Below, piece after piece: positions 44,541 to 56,179 of a stretch of DNA of 64,000 nucleotides. Under the pieces are notes generated by a model. It made no database searches. It was given only the letters and a program-made list of their open reading frames with translations, and was not told the DNA's origin. The stretch is from Batkoa obscura (Eukaryota; Entomophthoromycota; Entomophthoromycetes; Entomophthorales; Batkoaceae): positions 310,001 to 374,000 of the forward strand of contig JASVEC010000013.1 in NCBI GenBank assembly GCA_030770535.1. Direction: 5' to 3'. The translations under genes were made by a program, and so were the position numbers. Position 1 is the first letter of the stretch, and every line of letters begins with the position of its first letter.

Positions 44541-45830
44541 AATATGAGTTGATATTTAAAGTTTAATTGAACTTATATGCAAATTTAAGTCACATGCTGC
44601 TTCAACTTACAAACTCCTTTATCTATATCATACAAAAATACGTACCTTCCTTTGATATTTGATCCATAAATTTAGAATGCTTAAATATTTTAACACTTGA
44701 GTTAAAAAGTAACTAAATTATCTTACTAAACACAATTGCCTTTAGCTTATAATGTATTCTTGAAGACTTTAAATGATACTCAAAATTGATTATTTATTAT
44801 CTATTCCTAATATTTTTACATTCAATTTTGACTTCCATGCTATACTTTTTTAGAATTTCTATAAATTTAATAAAAGACATTTATTTGATAAATTTGAAAT
44901 TATAATAGTATCCGAGTTTCTATTATAAATGATATATTATTATTTAAAAAGTACTATTTATAGTATCGCTTTTAAATAGCATTAATGAAAGTAAATTATA
45001 TATTGTTTCAAGCAGATAAGGAAGCTAATAGATGAAATAAAAAACATTTGGTTTTTTTTGAAGAATTTTCAGTTTAAATTAGACTTGCTTAGTACTGCTT
45101 TTAACTTATGCTTCTGAAAGTAATATTAAAGAAATACCTTGTTATATAATTTCATAAACTAAAAACCCTTCTAACATATAAAAAAATACACAATGTTATA
45201 ATGTCCAAAATTGCATTGATTTTTAACAGTAATAATATTTAAACGTAAGAATAAATCACCATGACTTATATTCTGCTATTGCTTTATTTTAAATAATAGA
45301 ATAATACTTGTTAATAGCTTGTATATAAGCTTTGACCACTTACTAATTTTAAATTTTCGAATTGATCTATTGCGATCCCTAAATTTTTAGGCAAATCTAT
45401 ATATTATTGCCCAAAATAAAAACTAAAAATATTGCTTAAAAGCATTCATAAAAATATTAGAATGATTTTATTTAAAAAATTCTAAAAATTAGAGAACTAT
45501 TAAATAATAAGTTGAACAATATTATTGTATTTGTTATCACTTTCCATGAGGCTTACCTTATCTATAATTACCCTTGCGAATAAATCATTATGAATAATTA
45601 CAAATTAGAATAATTGTATAAAATCAAATCAATGACATCTAGAGTCTCGCGTAAGGTTTAAATAACAAACTATCAGCTCATCACATTTTAATGTTTAATA
45701 AATCAGTTATGTATTTAGAATAATTTTAAAAGGCTATTTATTAAGTATTTTAAGTTATTTACATTGCTATATAATCAGTTGGCTCCATAATCGCTCTAGC
45801 ATATAATGAAATAAACTCAATGCTAATTGC
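44541..45830. other. intergenic, nothing coding
   Basis: AT-rich, stops in all frames, no supported gene or repeat. Confidence 0.6.
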
Positions 45831-45934
45831 ATTTGAGGATGTTTTTTGGTTTCATTATTTTTTCTATTTTTTAGGCGCTGTTTGAGTGGAAGACATGTTA
45901 GTAAATTTCTTAAACAAAAAAATACATCCCTATT
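45831..45934 (-). mobile_element. 105-bp-family MITE, copy 14
   Basis: Reverse orientation, TTTGAGGATG to ACATCCCTATTT, core AGGCGCTGTTTGAGTGGAA. It lies between two convergent receptor paralogues. Confidence 0.85.
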
Positions 45935-46571
45935 TAGTAAAAATGAGAAAATAAAACAAATTAAATCATACACAAAGCAAACCCCTATTAATAAGTTTAG
46001 CTAGCAAAATAGATTCACTGTCATATAAACAATACTTGTTTTTAATATTGCGTTTTTAAAAAAGCGGCTTCAATTTCTTTTTGACGATTTGAGCAGCTTA
46101 ACATGATGCTTCCTTCCTACTTGTTAAATAAAAACCTGATTGGAACTAAGGGACATTGGTATTTCGATTAATAAATTCAAATTGGGCTAAAAATATTTGC
46201 TTTTTGGTCAACAAATTTTCAGTCTTTTCAATAAATAGCTGCCCGATTTTTTAAAAGCATCATTACAGTTGTTCCTTTGAGCTAATTAAAAAATCTTAGC
46301 TAGTTTCAATCAAAACAATATAAGGTTAATAGCTTTATATTAAGTCAAAATTCTTAAACAAAATAATAAATTACTTTATGCAACATACTTTGATTATAAT
46401 TCGACTTTAGCATCTAAATACTACTATAATAATTTTTGTCAATATTGATATTACTTTTTACAAAGCTTTAATTTAAAACATTAATTTAAACAAATGTGTT
46501 ATTATTTTATTAAAACAAAAACATGAAATTACTGATATTATTTTGTATTACAAAAATTATAGAACATTAAT
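45935..46571. other. intergenic, nothing coding
   Basis: No supported feature. Confidence 0.6.
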
Positions 46572-47504
46572 TTATTTTAACTCTACCCTTGAGTTAAAAG
46601 TACGATAGTGGGTCATAAATAATGATAATATTTCACTACGGGATTCTGAATGCAGCGTTAGAACAAATAGTGGATTTAAAATTGTTACCAAAAAGAACAT
46701 TATGAAGGCAAAGCTATCCATACCATGCGAGTTTATTATAGGACTATTGACAGATTCAAAAGCAATCATAATAAGCTCAGGTAGGAGACAGATTACGTAA
46801 AAGAAAGAAAACCCTACTAATCCAAGAATTGAGGAATACTTTTGTGAAAAACTTAAGTATCTTTTATCAATTACATTCAAACTCTCAGTTACTTTTTTGT
46901 AGTGAAAAGAAATAAAAAGATAAGCAATAGGAATGATGAAAAAATTGGATGCTACTAATATTATTCCAAATATTCCAAATACAATATCTCCAGCTGAACC
47001 TGTCACTTTATTAACAGGTATACAATAAAGACCAGACGGCATTAATTTTAAATTTTGAAAAACTGATGTAGTTACAAGAACGGAGAATATAGTAAATAAT
47101 AATATAGTGAAAATTGCTACATTAAGCTTGGTGGATATTTTACGTGATTTGACTATAACCAAATATCTCATAATCGATAGCTGACTTGTTAAACATAATG
47201 CAGCAACTGTAGCAGGAACGTAAATAACTGAGCTCAGTAAACACCAACTGCTTGTCCTAAAATCCAAAGGGTTTGAAGAATTCCATTCTGTTATTTGGGA
47301 TACTAATACAAATAGAGATGAAATAATATCAAAAACAGCTATTAAAAGGATTAATTGATAATCTATTTTGTATTTTATATTGTTTTTTGAACTGGAGATA
47401 TAGACGACTAATCCGTTTAAAGCGATTGAAATTATACCAATAATAAATACAATGGTGGCCAAAGCAAGAGAAAATTCTACTTTATCACTGGTAAGAATAT
47501 CCAT
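46572..47504 (-). CDS. class A GPCR-like receptor, subfamily B
   Basis: Single-exon receptor of 310 residues; the start is the ATG at 47504 (MDILTSDKVEFSLAL), because the frame opens upstream only with TTG. Landmarks: SSWCLLS and GLYCIPVNK cysteines, SQLSIMRYLVIVKS, ICLLPELIMIAF in helix 6, ILNPLFVLTLHSESR in helix 7. Highly similar throughout to the receptor at 43605, with which it forms a convergent inverted pair about 2 kb apart. Ligand unknown. Confidence 0.86.
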   Translation of the reverse strand: MDILTSDKVEFSLALATIVFIIGIISIALNGLVVYISSSKNNIKYKIDYQLILLIAVFDIISSLFVLVSQITEWNSSNPLDFRTSSWCLLSSVIYVPATVAALCLTSQLSIMRYLVIVKSRKISTKLNVAIFTILLFTIFSVLVTTSVFQNLKLMPSGLYCIPVNKVTGSAGDIVFGIFGIILVASNFFIIPIAYLFISFHYKKVTESLNVIDKRYLSFSQKYSSILGLVGFSFFYVICLLPELIMIAFESVNSPIINSHGMDSFAFIMFFLVTILNPLFVLTLHSESRSEILSLFMTHYRTFNSRVELK

Positions 47505-47870
47505 TGTCAAGACTAAATTTAATTAAAAAAGATTAATTTTGCTAACACCTCTCTTTTTAAATTTTAAAAATTTCTCCAACTCATCGGATGTGATCTATCA
47601 ATCACAATTTAATGCGACTTACTTCTCATTTAGTAATTCTCTTAAGACAAACTGGTGTACTAATTACTCAGTGTTAATTTTATGTGTATTTTCTAACAAA
47701 CATCAACTTTTAAATTCAAAGTTAGAAATTTTTAAAAACATAGTTAATTGAGTAAACTCATAACAAAACAATGTCTCAATTAGCTACTATAATAAAAACA
47801 CGGCCTTCACGTTTTTCTAAAGTATAGTATAATTAAAAAGATGTAATAAAGACAGTGAATAATCTAAGGG
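47505..47870. other. spacer upstream of receptor
   Basis: AT-rich; no TATA box in the usual position. A 70-codon open stretch at 47539 is not convincing. Confidence 0.5.
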
Positions 47871-47961
47871 CTAGTCTTTTTTTCCAACAATTTACTAATA
47901 GCTTTTCTCAATTTTAAAATGCATGAAAATAGAAAGAATAGTGAAACAAATCATTCTCATG
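47871..47961 (+). mobile_element. 105-bp-family MITE, copy 22 (badly worn)
   Basis: TTTACTAATAGCTTTTCTC, then AATAGTGAAACAAATCATTC; terminal repeats mostly lost. The oldest-looking copy. Confidence 0.55.
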
Positions 47962-49047
47962 TTATTTTCAACACTCCTTAAGGTTTTAACCTGAAATATT
48001 TTTGATTGTCGGTCTTGTTTTTCCTTTCAGTGGAAATATTGTAAATTATTTTAAGGTTATTTTGATATTAATTGGAGAACACCTTTATTTTAATATTTAT
48101 TAGTTGGTTTTTCAATATAGAAATAGTACAAACATAGTATAAAAGTTAAATGATCATTTGAGACAAAATGTTGTTCATTTTGTTCATTTTGTAAACTTAT
48201 TCTGATGTTTTAAAAGTAGAGGTGGATTATTCAAATAGATAATAAATGTTTTAAAGGATGGAATTATTAAATGAATGAATATGAAAACCTATTAAAATAA
48301 AACAATTACTTTGTGGTTAAATTATATTCAACAAATACAAATAAAGGCAATCGATGTTTAAAAGTTGGGGTGTACAAATTATAAATTTATGTAATGTTGC
48401 TCTATTTAAGATATCATCCCTGGTTCAAAGTTAAAACATTAATTTTACTTTAAGTTCTGCATTATTAATACTTTTTGAAAAAGCTTTCAAACTGGTTTAT
48501 AAACAAATTTAAATCAATTATTTGATTCCTTTTAACCTAATTCAAAATAGTCATTAACAATTCGATTACCAGTATTAGATAATACTAATAATTTATTCTA
48601 TAAAGTCAAAATCTGAAGGTCTTTGTGTTTTTTTAATAGAAACCCCATTATAGCAAGTGGAGAAAGTACAATAAACTTTTAATCTCTAATATTTATATAA
48701 AAATTCATTTGTTAAGAGAGGATTGTTTCCTTTAAGAAATATAATAAAACTATAAGTAAAAGTCTATTAAGTTAATAAGCAACCAGACTAATTTGCCATT
48801 TTTATACATTTATTTAAATTAAAAATTTATTTTGCTACCATCAAAAAATTTAATCTTTATCATGATTATTAATTATATATTTGAACTATATACAACGCAA
48901 TAAAAAATATTGCAGATAATTACATTAATAATTTTTGGTAGCTTATTTTATTTGATTAATTACTTGTATTAAATGTCTAATTTATTCAATGTTTTTTGAC
49001 ACAAATTTTGTAAAAAAGTTCGAATTTTCTCACTTCTATGATCTTCA
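47962..49047. other. intergenic, nothing coding
   Basis: No supported feature; a duplicated TTTTGTTCATTTTGT motif near 48176-48192 is a short local repeat. Confidence 0.6.
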
Positions 49048-49150
49048 CATAGGGATGTATTTTGTTTAAGAATCTTACTAACAATCTTTCCACTCAAATA
49101 GCGTTTAAAAAATGGAAAAAATAATAATGCCAAAAAAAACACCTCCACAT
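49048..49150 (+). mobile_element. 105-bp-family MITE, copy 15
   Basis: CATAGGGATGTATTTTG to ACACCTCCACAT, core CCACTCAAATAGCGTTT. Confidence 0.88.
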
Positions 49151-50336
49151 AAAAATTTATAACAAATTCCCAATATATTTTTAATCGGTGATATGAATCC
49201 TGTACAGAACCTTTTATTACCTTGATTTCAAAAATCTAGGATGATTTTCCTATTTCAGTGCTCTCCTTTGAATAGAAGACCCTAATCAAATAGGAATTAA
49301 AACACTTCCTAGTCCTCTCAATCAGGCCCCAAAAAAGAGCTTGTTGCTCGAGCTCCCTAAGATTTCCCCTTGGTGTGATTAAACTCTACTCTTTCGTCTA
49401 CTTTTACAAGGTTTTATCTTCCTTTCTAAATAAAATTACTGTTTACCCTTTTGGATGAGTTGTTTAAAAAATTTGCATTTTTAATCTCCAGTTTTAATAT
49501 AAATTATGTTCAAATTATTATCAAAGATAAATTTTCTATATAATTTGTTCTTCATTAATTTTAAAAGGTGATTCTTATTAACCATTGGAGCAATTTTATA
49601 GCTACTGTAAGTGAAAACAGCTATGATTAAAATAAAAAATAGGTTTATCACTTTCTTTAGAGTAATTTAATTTTCAAAAGTTCAACCATTTCATACTTCT
49701 TTAAACGTTTACTACTTTTATTAAAATGAACACCACGAGATTTTCTGAATTTTTGATTAAAAAAGCCATAGTTAATTTAAAGCTGTATAAAAGCAAGAAA
49801 TATAAATAAAAACATAATATATATGGTCTTATATAAAACTAGGACGATTTACCAATAAAAATATTAACAAATAGTTTTACCCGTTTTGAGTTTTATATTA
49901 TTATTGTAGTTTTGTTAAAATAACGTTATAAGTTAAATATAAAAATGACTCTAATTCACTTTCTTGAAAAGGAAATTGGACTTACTAAGGAACAGACATA
50001 AATAAAATTAAGATTAGTATATAAACTAAAGTCAAATATAATATAAGGTATATCATTTAGATTGTGATCAATCAAAAGTAATATTTTAGAACGCATTAAA
50101 GTAGCTTGCTATTTTGTGTTAACATATATATATATGTATATAAATTATTTGAAAAAGCAATCAAGATAAAATGCTAGTAATAAGTTATTATTTTAGTTCT
50201 AATTTGAACTTAAGTTAAATCATATATTATTATCAAATCAGGTGCAGTAATACTCAAATTATTTATTGAAAGTTGATTTTAGATGTTTTATCTTTTATCT
50301 TTTTTAATAAAATAATAAAAATCAAAGGTCAATGAA
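49151..50336. other. intergenic, nothing coding
   Basis: Mostly AT-rich. The stretch 49240-49420 is less AT-rich but has no readable protein. Confidence 0.55.
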
Positions 50337-51248
50337 ATGGAATTAAATCCGGCTTTTAAAATAGTAGTGTTTTGTGTAGCTCTTTTGGCATTTACTTTAA
50401 ACAGCTTAGTAATTTGGGTTACAGTAACAAGAGATAAAAGAAAAAGGGCGATTGACTCTCAATTAATAGGATTAATTGCTTTTTTTGATGCCTTCGTTTC
50501 AGCATTTACAATAGTATCCCAACTCATTGAATGGATTTCAACAACACCTTTAACCTTCGTATATGGTGCTTGGTGCTTAATTAGTTCTATGTTATTTGAC
50601 TCTTCAGTTATTATTGCTTTAGGTTTAGCATCCCAACTATCAATAATAAGATATTTAACTATTGTAAAAATGAAGGAAATAAAAAACAGCACGTCAACTA
50701 TTGCTTCAATTATAATCATTGCTTTTATATTAGTTATATTTATAATAGCTTCACTTAAAGGGAATCCAAGGTTAATGGCATCGGGGATGTATTGTATACC
50801 AATTCATAAACTTCAGGGATCAATTGGGGACACTATTTATAGTATTATAATGCTATTAATTATTTTACCAAACATTATTATCCTTCCAACTTGCTATTGT
50901 CTAATCAGTCGCCATTATCAAAAGGTAACACTTCGATTACAGTCGGATTTATTTAAAGTAAATAAGAAATCTTTTTACCAACAGTATCATCCTATTTTGG
51001 GCTTACTCTTAATTTCTATCGCATATATCTTTTCATTATTACCTGAGGTCACTATAATTACAATTGAGTCAACGAAATATAAAATTGCCAATATGGAACT
51101 TATTGGTTCTATCTCTTTTCTTTTTTTCTTTTTAATTACAATTATTAACCCACTATTTGTATTAACTTTACATTCTGAGTCTCGAAATAAGCTTATTGCT
51201 TTATTTACTAATAATAATCATCCAGGCGAATTAAATATTAATCAATAA
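50337..51248 (+). CDS. class A GPCR-like receptor, subfamily B (intact partner of a conversion pair)
   Basis: Single-exon receptor of 303 residues starting MELNPAFKIVVFCVALLAF. Seven helices; GAWCLIS and GMYCIPIHK cysteines; SQLSIIRYLTIVKM at the DRY position; SLLPEVTIITIES in helix 6; IINPLFVLTLHSESR in helix 7. The stretch 50402-50910 looks identical by eye to 53634-54142 on the other strand, while the sequence on either side differs clearly, as expected of recent gene conversion. An out-of-frame ATG at 50332, five bases before the start, could slightly lower translation. Ligand unknown. Confidence 0.87.
   Translation: MELNPAFKIVVFCVALLAFTLNSLVIWVTVTRDKRKRAIDSQLIGLIAFFDAFVSAFTIVSQLIEWISTTPLTFVYGAWCLISSMLFDSSVIIALGLASQLSIIRYLTIVKMKEIKNSTSTIASIIIIAFILVIFIIASLKGNPRLMASGMYCIPIHKLQGSIGDTIYSIIMLLIILPNIIILPTCYCLISRHYQKVTLRLQSDLFKVNKKSFYQQYHPILGLLLISIAYIFSLLPEVTIITIESTKYKIANMELIGSISFLFFFLITIINPLFVLTLHSESRNKLIALFTNNNHPGELNINQ
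50402..50910 (+). repeat. 509-bp inverted duplicate tract inside receptor gene (first copy)
   Basis: Reverse complement of 53634-54142, same length and no mismatch found by eye. It runs from helix 1 to the end of helix 5. The edges are abrupt inside coding sequence. Confidence 0.88.
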
Positions 51249-51331
51249 ATAAAGTTTTATTATCAATACAATTTTTTTAATGCTTATACTATCAAAAAAG
51301 CAGACTTGGTTCATAGATTGCTTAATATAAC
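51249..51331. other. spacer
   Basis: Short AT-rich stretch between the receptor and the next MITE copy. Confidence 0.5.
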
Positions 51332-51436
51332 ATATGGGGATGTTTTTTTGGGTTCATTACTTTTTCCATTTTTAAGCGCTATTTGAGCGGAAAAGTCGTT
51401 AGTAAAATTCTTAAACATAAAAATACATCCCCATAT
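51332..51436 (-). mobile_element. 105-bp-family MITE, copy 16 (near consensus)
   Basis: Reverse orientation, ATATGGGGATGTTTTTTTG to ATACATCCCCATAT, core AAGCGCTATTTGAGCGGAAA. Both ends intact; it lies 84 bp behind a receptor stop codon. Confidence 0.93.
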
Positions 51437-52159
51437 TATCTTATTTTATTAACAAATTAGAAATTTATTTTGACAGCAAAATAAGACTTAAACTAGCTAT
51501 TTAAATTTAAAATAAAACTAATTTACACAATAATAATCAAAACTAGCTCAAAATACTTTGCTCATCATAGGTGTATTATAAAACCCCTGTTGAATTAAAT
51601 AGATGATATAAGTTATCTATGACCCACTCAAACTCCAATTTTATCTCTTGTTTTTTACAAAATATAACCCTACGTTCTATTTGAAAAATCCAATTAAATA
51701 CAGGTAGAATTAGACTTTAAATGATTACCATACCAATGCTACTTTACTACCAATAAAGCATGCGCCTTCAGGTTCAAGATTTTAACAAAAAACTATATAT
51801 AAATAGTACAGTTAAAAGGATGTATCACAAAAAGAAGAATTTTTTTGACCATTTACTCTAATTCAAATCAATAGAAAGTAAACGATTAAAAACTACAATC
51901 AAAATCAAATTTACATGATCAGACTCTTCCCATTGATAATACTTTAGCTGCAACTATCTTTTAATCAATTCATAATAAAAGTAATTCAATAGTTTTCTGG
52001 GTTTATTTATTGACCTTATTTATAATGTATTTTAGACTCATATCAAGACAAGATAAATGATCTAACTAACAAAGATTTTCCATAGCCAACAAAATACTAT
52101 AACTTTAATATCTACTATAAAAAGGTAAAGACCAAAATTATCTTTGACAGTTTATTTGT
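51437..52159. other. intergenic, nothing coding
   Basis: No supported feature. Confidence 0.55.
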
Positions 52160-52360
52160 TTATAATAAACCTTCAATAAACTTTAAAGCATTGTTTTTGG
52201 CTTTGATAATATATTTGTCGTCTCTGAAAATATCTAAAGTTGTTAACTTCAACATATCTGCTGCTCCTTTTATAATCTGAACCTTAACACTAATAGTATA
52301 AATAGTTGTAGATAACAAATTTAGGTATAGATAGGGATGATAAAGCATAAAAGAAGTCAA
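52160..52360 (-). pseudogene. possible protein-coding relic
   Basis: A 66-codon open frame reads like natural protein (VKVQIIKGAADMLKL, then IIKAKNNALKFIEGLL) rather than chance, but it is short, sits alone between stops and has no recognisable family. It may be the end of a lost gene; a chance ORF is equally possible. Confidence 0.2.
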
Positions 52361-53313
52361 AAATAAGGTTATAGATTTTATTTTGGAAATATTGAAGTAG
52401 TGTAAGCATTAAAATAATTTTCAATCTAACCTTTTTTATTTTATATTTAATTTTATATTTAAAATAATTTAATAACTTGATAACCTCATTGAATATTTAT
52501 CAATTAGAGTATTGAAACGTATAAACCCATTTTTCAAAGTAAGCCAATCAAATCCCACTATTTACTTTAATTACACTATTTAAGCCCAAAGCACTTAACG
52601 AAATTTTAAAGCATTTAATAGTGGACCCAAAAAATTAAAAAGAAGATCCGCTTATAAATGAAAAAAAAAAAGATTAAATAATAATAATAAAACCAAATAC
52701 TCATTTTAAGCCTTTTAGTAAATCCTTATTTATCATAAAGGGGGAAACAGACTTGGTCAAAATTTGAACAAAACAATAAAATTGAAAATCACTGATAATC
52801 AAAATAATAAGAGAGATTAGATAGGAATTTAGTAACATATTTTTATCTAGGCTTATTTTTAATTGCTTCCTTTTTATTACATTAGAATTGGAATAAATGA
52901 ATAAAAATGATTGTCTGTTGTTTGTAGTGTATCTATTTAACTACCCCACCTGTTTACAATATAAAATAAATACAGACGAAAAACATTTTTATAAAAATCA
53001 AAAGTTAAAATTTGAATTCAAATGCGATCAAAGATAGTTTATAGATTCTTTTTGATGCTGTGGGATGTTTATAATATACTTATAATGAGTAAAGTGTTTT
53101 AAGTTAGGTTGGTTTATTGTTATTTAAATTGGGTCATATTTCTTACTTTTATTTAACTAGCTCTAACTCACATTTTAATCATCCATGTATAAATATACAT
53201 ATATATTCATAAATAAAGTTGTTATCACTGGTTTTATACTGGCTTTAAAACTAAACTATTAACAGTTTAAATTTTTATTAGATATAGGCTTAAATATGAT
53301 TATAAAGAATCTT
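52361..53313. other. intergenic, nothing coding
   Basis: AT-rich, no supported gene, RNA or MITE copy. Confidence 0.6.
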
Positions 53314-54210
53314 TTATTCAAGCACTAATTTTAAATTATTAAAATGGTTACTATTTGCAAATAAAGAAATAAACTCATCCCGAGATTCTGAGTGTAAAGT
53401 TGGCACGAATAATGGATTGATAATAGTAATTAAAAAGAGAAAAATAAGCGAAAGGGAATCCATAACATATTCATTGTCAAATTTAACATTTGCTAGCTCA
53501 AGTGCAACCATAGTAACTTCAGGTAATAACAAAAAGGTGTATGTCATTGGGATTAACAACAAGTCCAAAATAGGACGGTATTTTCTATAAAATGATTCCG
53601 ATTCTAATCTGAGTGTTATCTTTTGGAAGTGGTGACTGATTAGACAATAGCAAGTTGGAAGGATAATAATGTTTGGTAAAATAATTAATAGCATTATAAT
53701 ACTATAAATAGTGTCCCCAATTGATCCCTGAAGTTTATGAATTGGTATACAATACATCCCCGATGCCATTAACCTTGGATTCCCTTTAAGTGAAGCTATT
53801 ATAAATATAACTAATATAAAAGCAATGATTATAATTGAAGCAATAGTTGACGTGCTGTTTTTTATTTCCTTCATTTTTACAATAGTTAAATATCTTATTA
53901 TTGATAGTTGGGATGCTAAACCTAAAGCAATAATAACTGAAGAGTCAAATAACATAGAACTAATTAAGCACCAAGCACCATATACGAAGGTTAAAGGTGT
54001 TGTTGAAATCCATTCAATGAGTTGGGATACTATTGTAAATGCTGAAACGAAGGCATCAAAAAAAGCAATTAATCCTATTAATTGAGAGTCAATCGCCCTT
54101 TTTCTTTTATCTCTTGTTACTGTAACCCAAATTACTAAGCTGGTTAAAATGAATGGTAACATGACCACACAAAACAATATAATTTTATAAACCAGACTTA
54201 GCTCGATTTA
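53314..54210 (-). pseudogene. class A GPCR-like receptor, subfamily B, start codon lost
   Basis: The frame matches the receptor at 50337 but its start position is ATC instead of ATG (54207-54205): ATC GAG CTA AGT aligns with ATG GAA TTA AAT, with a TAA just before it. The next in-frame ATG is at 54162, inside helix 1 (MLPFILTSLVIWVTV), and would give 283 residues with a shortened first helix. The stretch 53634-54142 looks identical to the partner gene; the C-terminal third differs but stays open to the stop at 53314. Helix 7 reads INPLFVPTLHSESR, with Pro where all relatives have Leu. It may be a young pseudogene, or be translated from the inner ATG. Confidence 0.75.
53634..54142 (-). repeat. 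509-bp inverted duplicate tract inside receptor gene (second copy)
   Basis: Counterpart of 50402-50910, inverted and about 2.7 kb away. Confidence 0.88.
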
Positions 54211-54700
54211 TTGGTAGCTATTTTCATTGTTTATCTAAAATAATAGGTAGATAGTTTGTAGTGTATATTTTGGTTCAGTATTTAATAATTTCACAAGTTT
54301 ATATTGCGTAAAAGATGGACAAACACATAAACCAAAAACAATATTCTCATGTAAAATTGCTTTTTATAGATAATTTAAAATTTTTTAATAAAATTAATAA
54401 AGTTATGAATTAAATGGCATTAAAATTACTAAAGCCCATTATTATCATCAAATATTTTATTATTATTATTAAATGTAATCAAATACATGATTTATATCAA
54501 ACTTACAGTGTAAATTTTATTTAATCATCTACTAAAATGTAATCTATATATCATTTTTAAATAAGGAATATTCGCTTTGTAATATACAACCCTTTCGTAC
54601 ATACAACGTTATTTTTAATTGTTTACTACCAACTTATTTGGACTTTTTATAAAAATTAAAGTATGAAGTTAAAGCATTAATGGGCTTGATTATTTGGATT
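54211..54700. other. intergenic, nothing coding
   Basis: A fragment near 54315-54353 (AACCAAAAACAATATTCTCA) may be the worn right end of another MITE copy. Confidence 0.45.
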
Positions 54701-54807
54701 ATATAGGATGTATTTTTTTGTTCAAGAATTTTACTAATAGCTTTTCCACTCAAATAGCACTTAAAAAATCGAAAAAGTGATGAAATCAAAAGAAACACTC
54801 CCATATT
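54701..54807 (+). mobile_element. 105-bp-family MITE, copy 17
   Basis: ATATAGGATGTATTTTTTTG to AACACTCCCATAT, core CCACTCAAATAGCACTT. Confidence 0.9.
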
Positions 54808-55394
54808 TAACTTGGCTCAGAATTTATTTTTTATTTATAATTTCATGTTTTTAATCTATGTGAAAGTTGGTACTCAGTGGTTGGAGTTAAAAGCAGTTAT
54901 TGCTTGATTAACTAGTCTTGAGTCGAATGGTCTTAGTTTATATAACCAAGATAGACTTAAATGAATAAGAATAATACGTAATAAGCTATGAACTATGTAA
55001 AACAAATAGAATAGAAGATACTACTGTAAAATCTACGTAAGATATTGTCAGAAAGACTTAGTGGCTTTATTAATGGTACGATATCAGGGAGTAATTCAAT
55101 TAAAAAGCTTCGAGTTATCATACTGAAGAATATCTTTTATACTCCAACAAGTATGGATATTAAAATGAGAAGATAATGTTCTTTGCAATGTGAAGTTAAA
55201 AATCCTCGCAGCAAATCAAAATAAGGAACTCTGAGTTGATTGTACCTGAACTTGAGAACACAGCAACTTAAGTGATTGTTATGTTATAATCAATCCGAGA
55301 GCTGATAAACCAATATTTCACACGACATGGAATATTTATTATATAGCAAGTGAAGCTAAAGTAAGTTTTAATAAAATCTCATCTAATTTTAAGC
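54808..55394. other. intergenic, nothing coding
   Basis: No supported feature. Confidence 0.6.
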
Positions 55395-55459
55395 TTTTTT
55401 TTTTATTTTACTTTTATTTTACTTTTTTTTTTATTTTACTTTTATTTTACTTTTTTTTT
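55395..55459. repeat. T-rich tandem repeat
   Basis: A unit of about 30 bp built from TTTTATTTTAC and T-runs occurs about twice in tandem. Confidence 0.7.
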
Positions 55460-56179
55460 AAAACCTGCTTATTATTTAAAATTTTTTAATAATCTTTTAA
55501 GTTTTGAAATTATTTTATAATCATTATAAATTGTTATTAAATTTGAAGCATGTTTAGCTTTTTAGTTTTTTTCCAGTATATCATTATATATAAAGGTTTT
55601 ACTAGCTTAATGCTGCAGCTTTTTTTTTAAATTTATTTATTATATCACTTTAATCTTATATAACTTTAAATCAAGAATTGATATTGCTTTAAACTGTTGA
55701 CTATAGCATAGCAGCAGGTATAAAACTATAAACTCAAGTTTTGGTTTATAAAAAAATCAGGGAGCATGGGATTAATTGACTTTAAATTGATGAACCTTTT
55801 TTTTTTCTAAAATACTTTAATTTTTCCAAAATAGCTTATCTCTTGATATATAATAACATCAATCTAAAGCCATATTACTTAATTACAGCTTTTTTTGTGC
55901 TGCTAATAACTTTTTATCAGTTCCCAGATCTTTTAACATCTCTGGTAAACTTCTAAACAACCTAATCCTTTTTACTTATAAGGGTTTTTGGCACTCCTTT
56001 TATAAACAAGTTAACAACAAAGTTTTTTTGAACTAACTAAAATTCTCAGTTATCCTTAATTCCACTTTATACTACTATATTATCTCTTCTAACCCATCTA
56101 TCCCTCATTTCTTAAAATTATTTACCAAATCCTCACTTCTGTCTCCTAAAATTAAATCTGCTATCTGGGCAGTTTGCTC

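Noticed and set aside
45055-45085. Possible extra MITE copy (TTTGGTTTTTTTTGAAGAA)
   Set aside because: Only T-rich similarity; no core and no opposite end.
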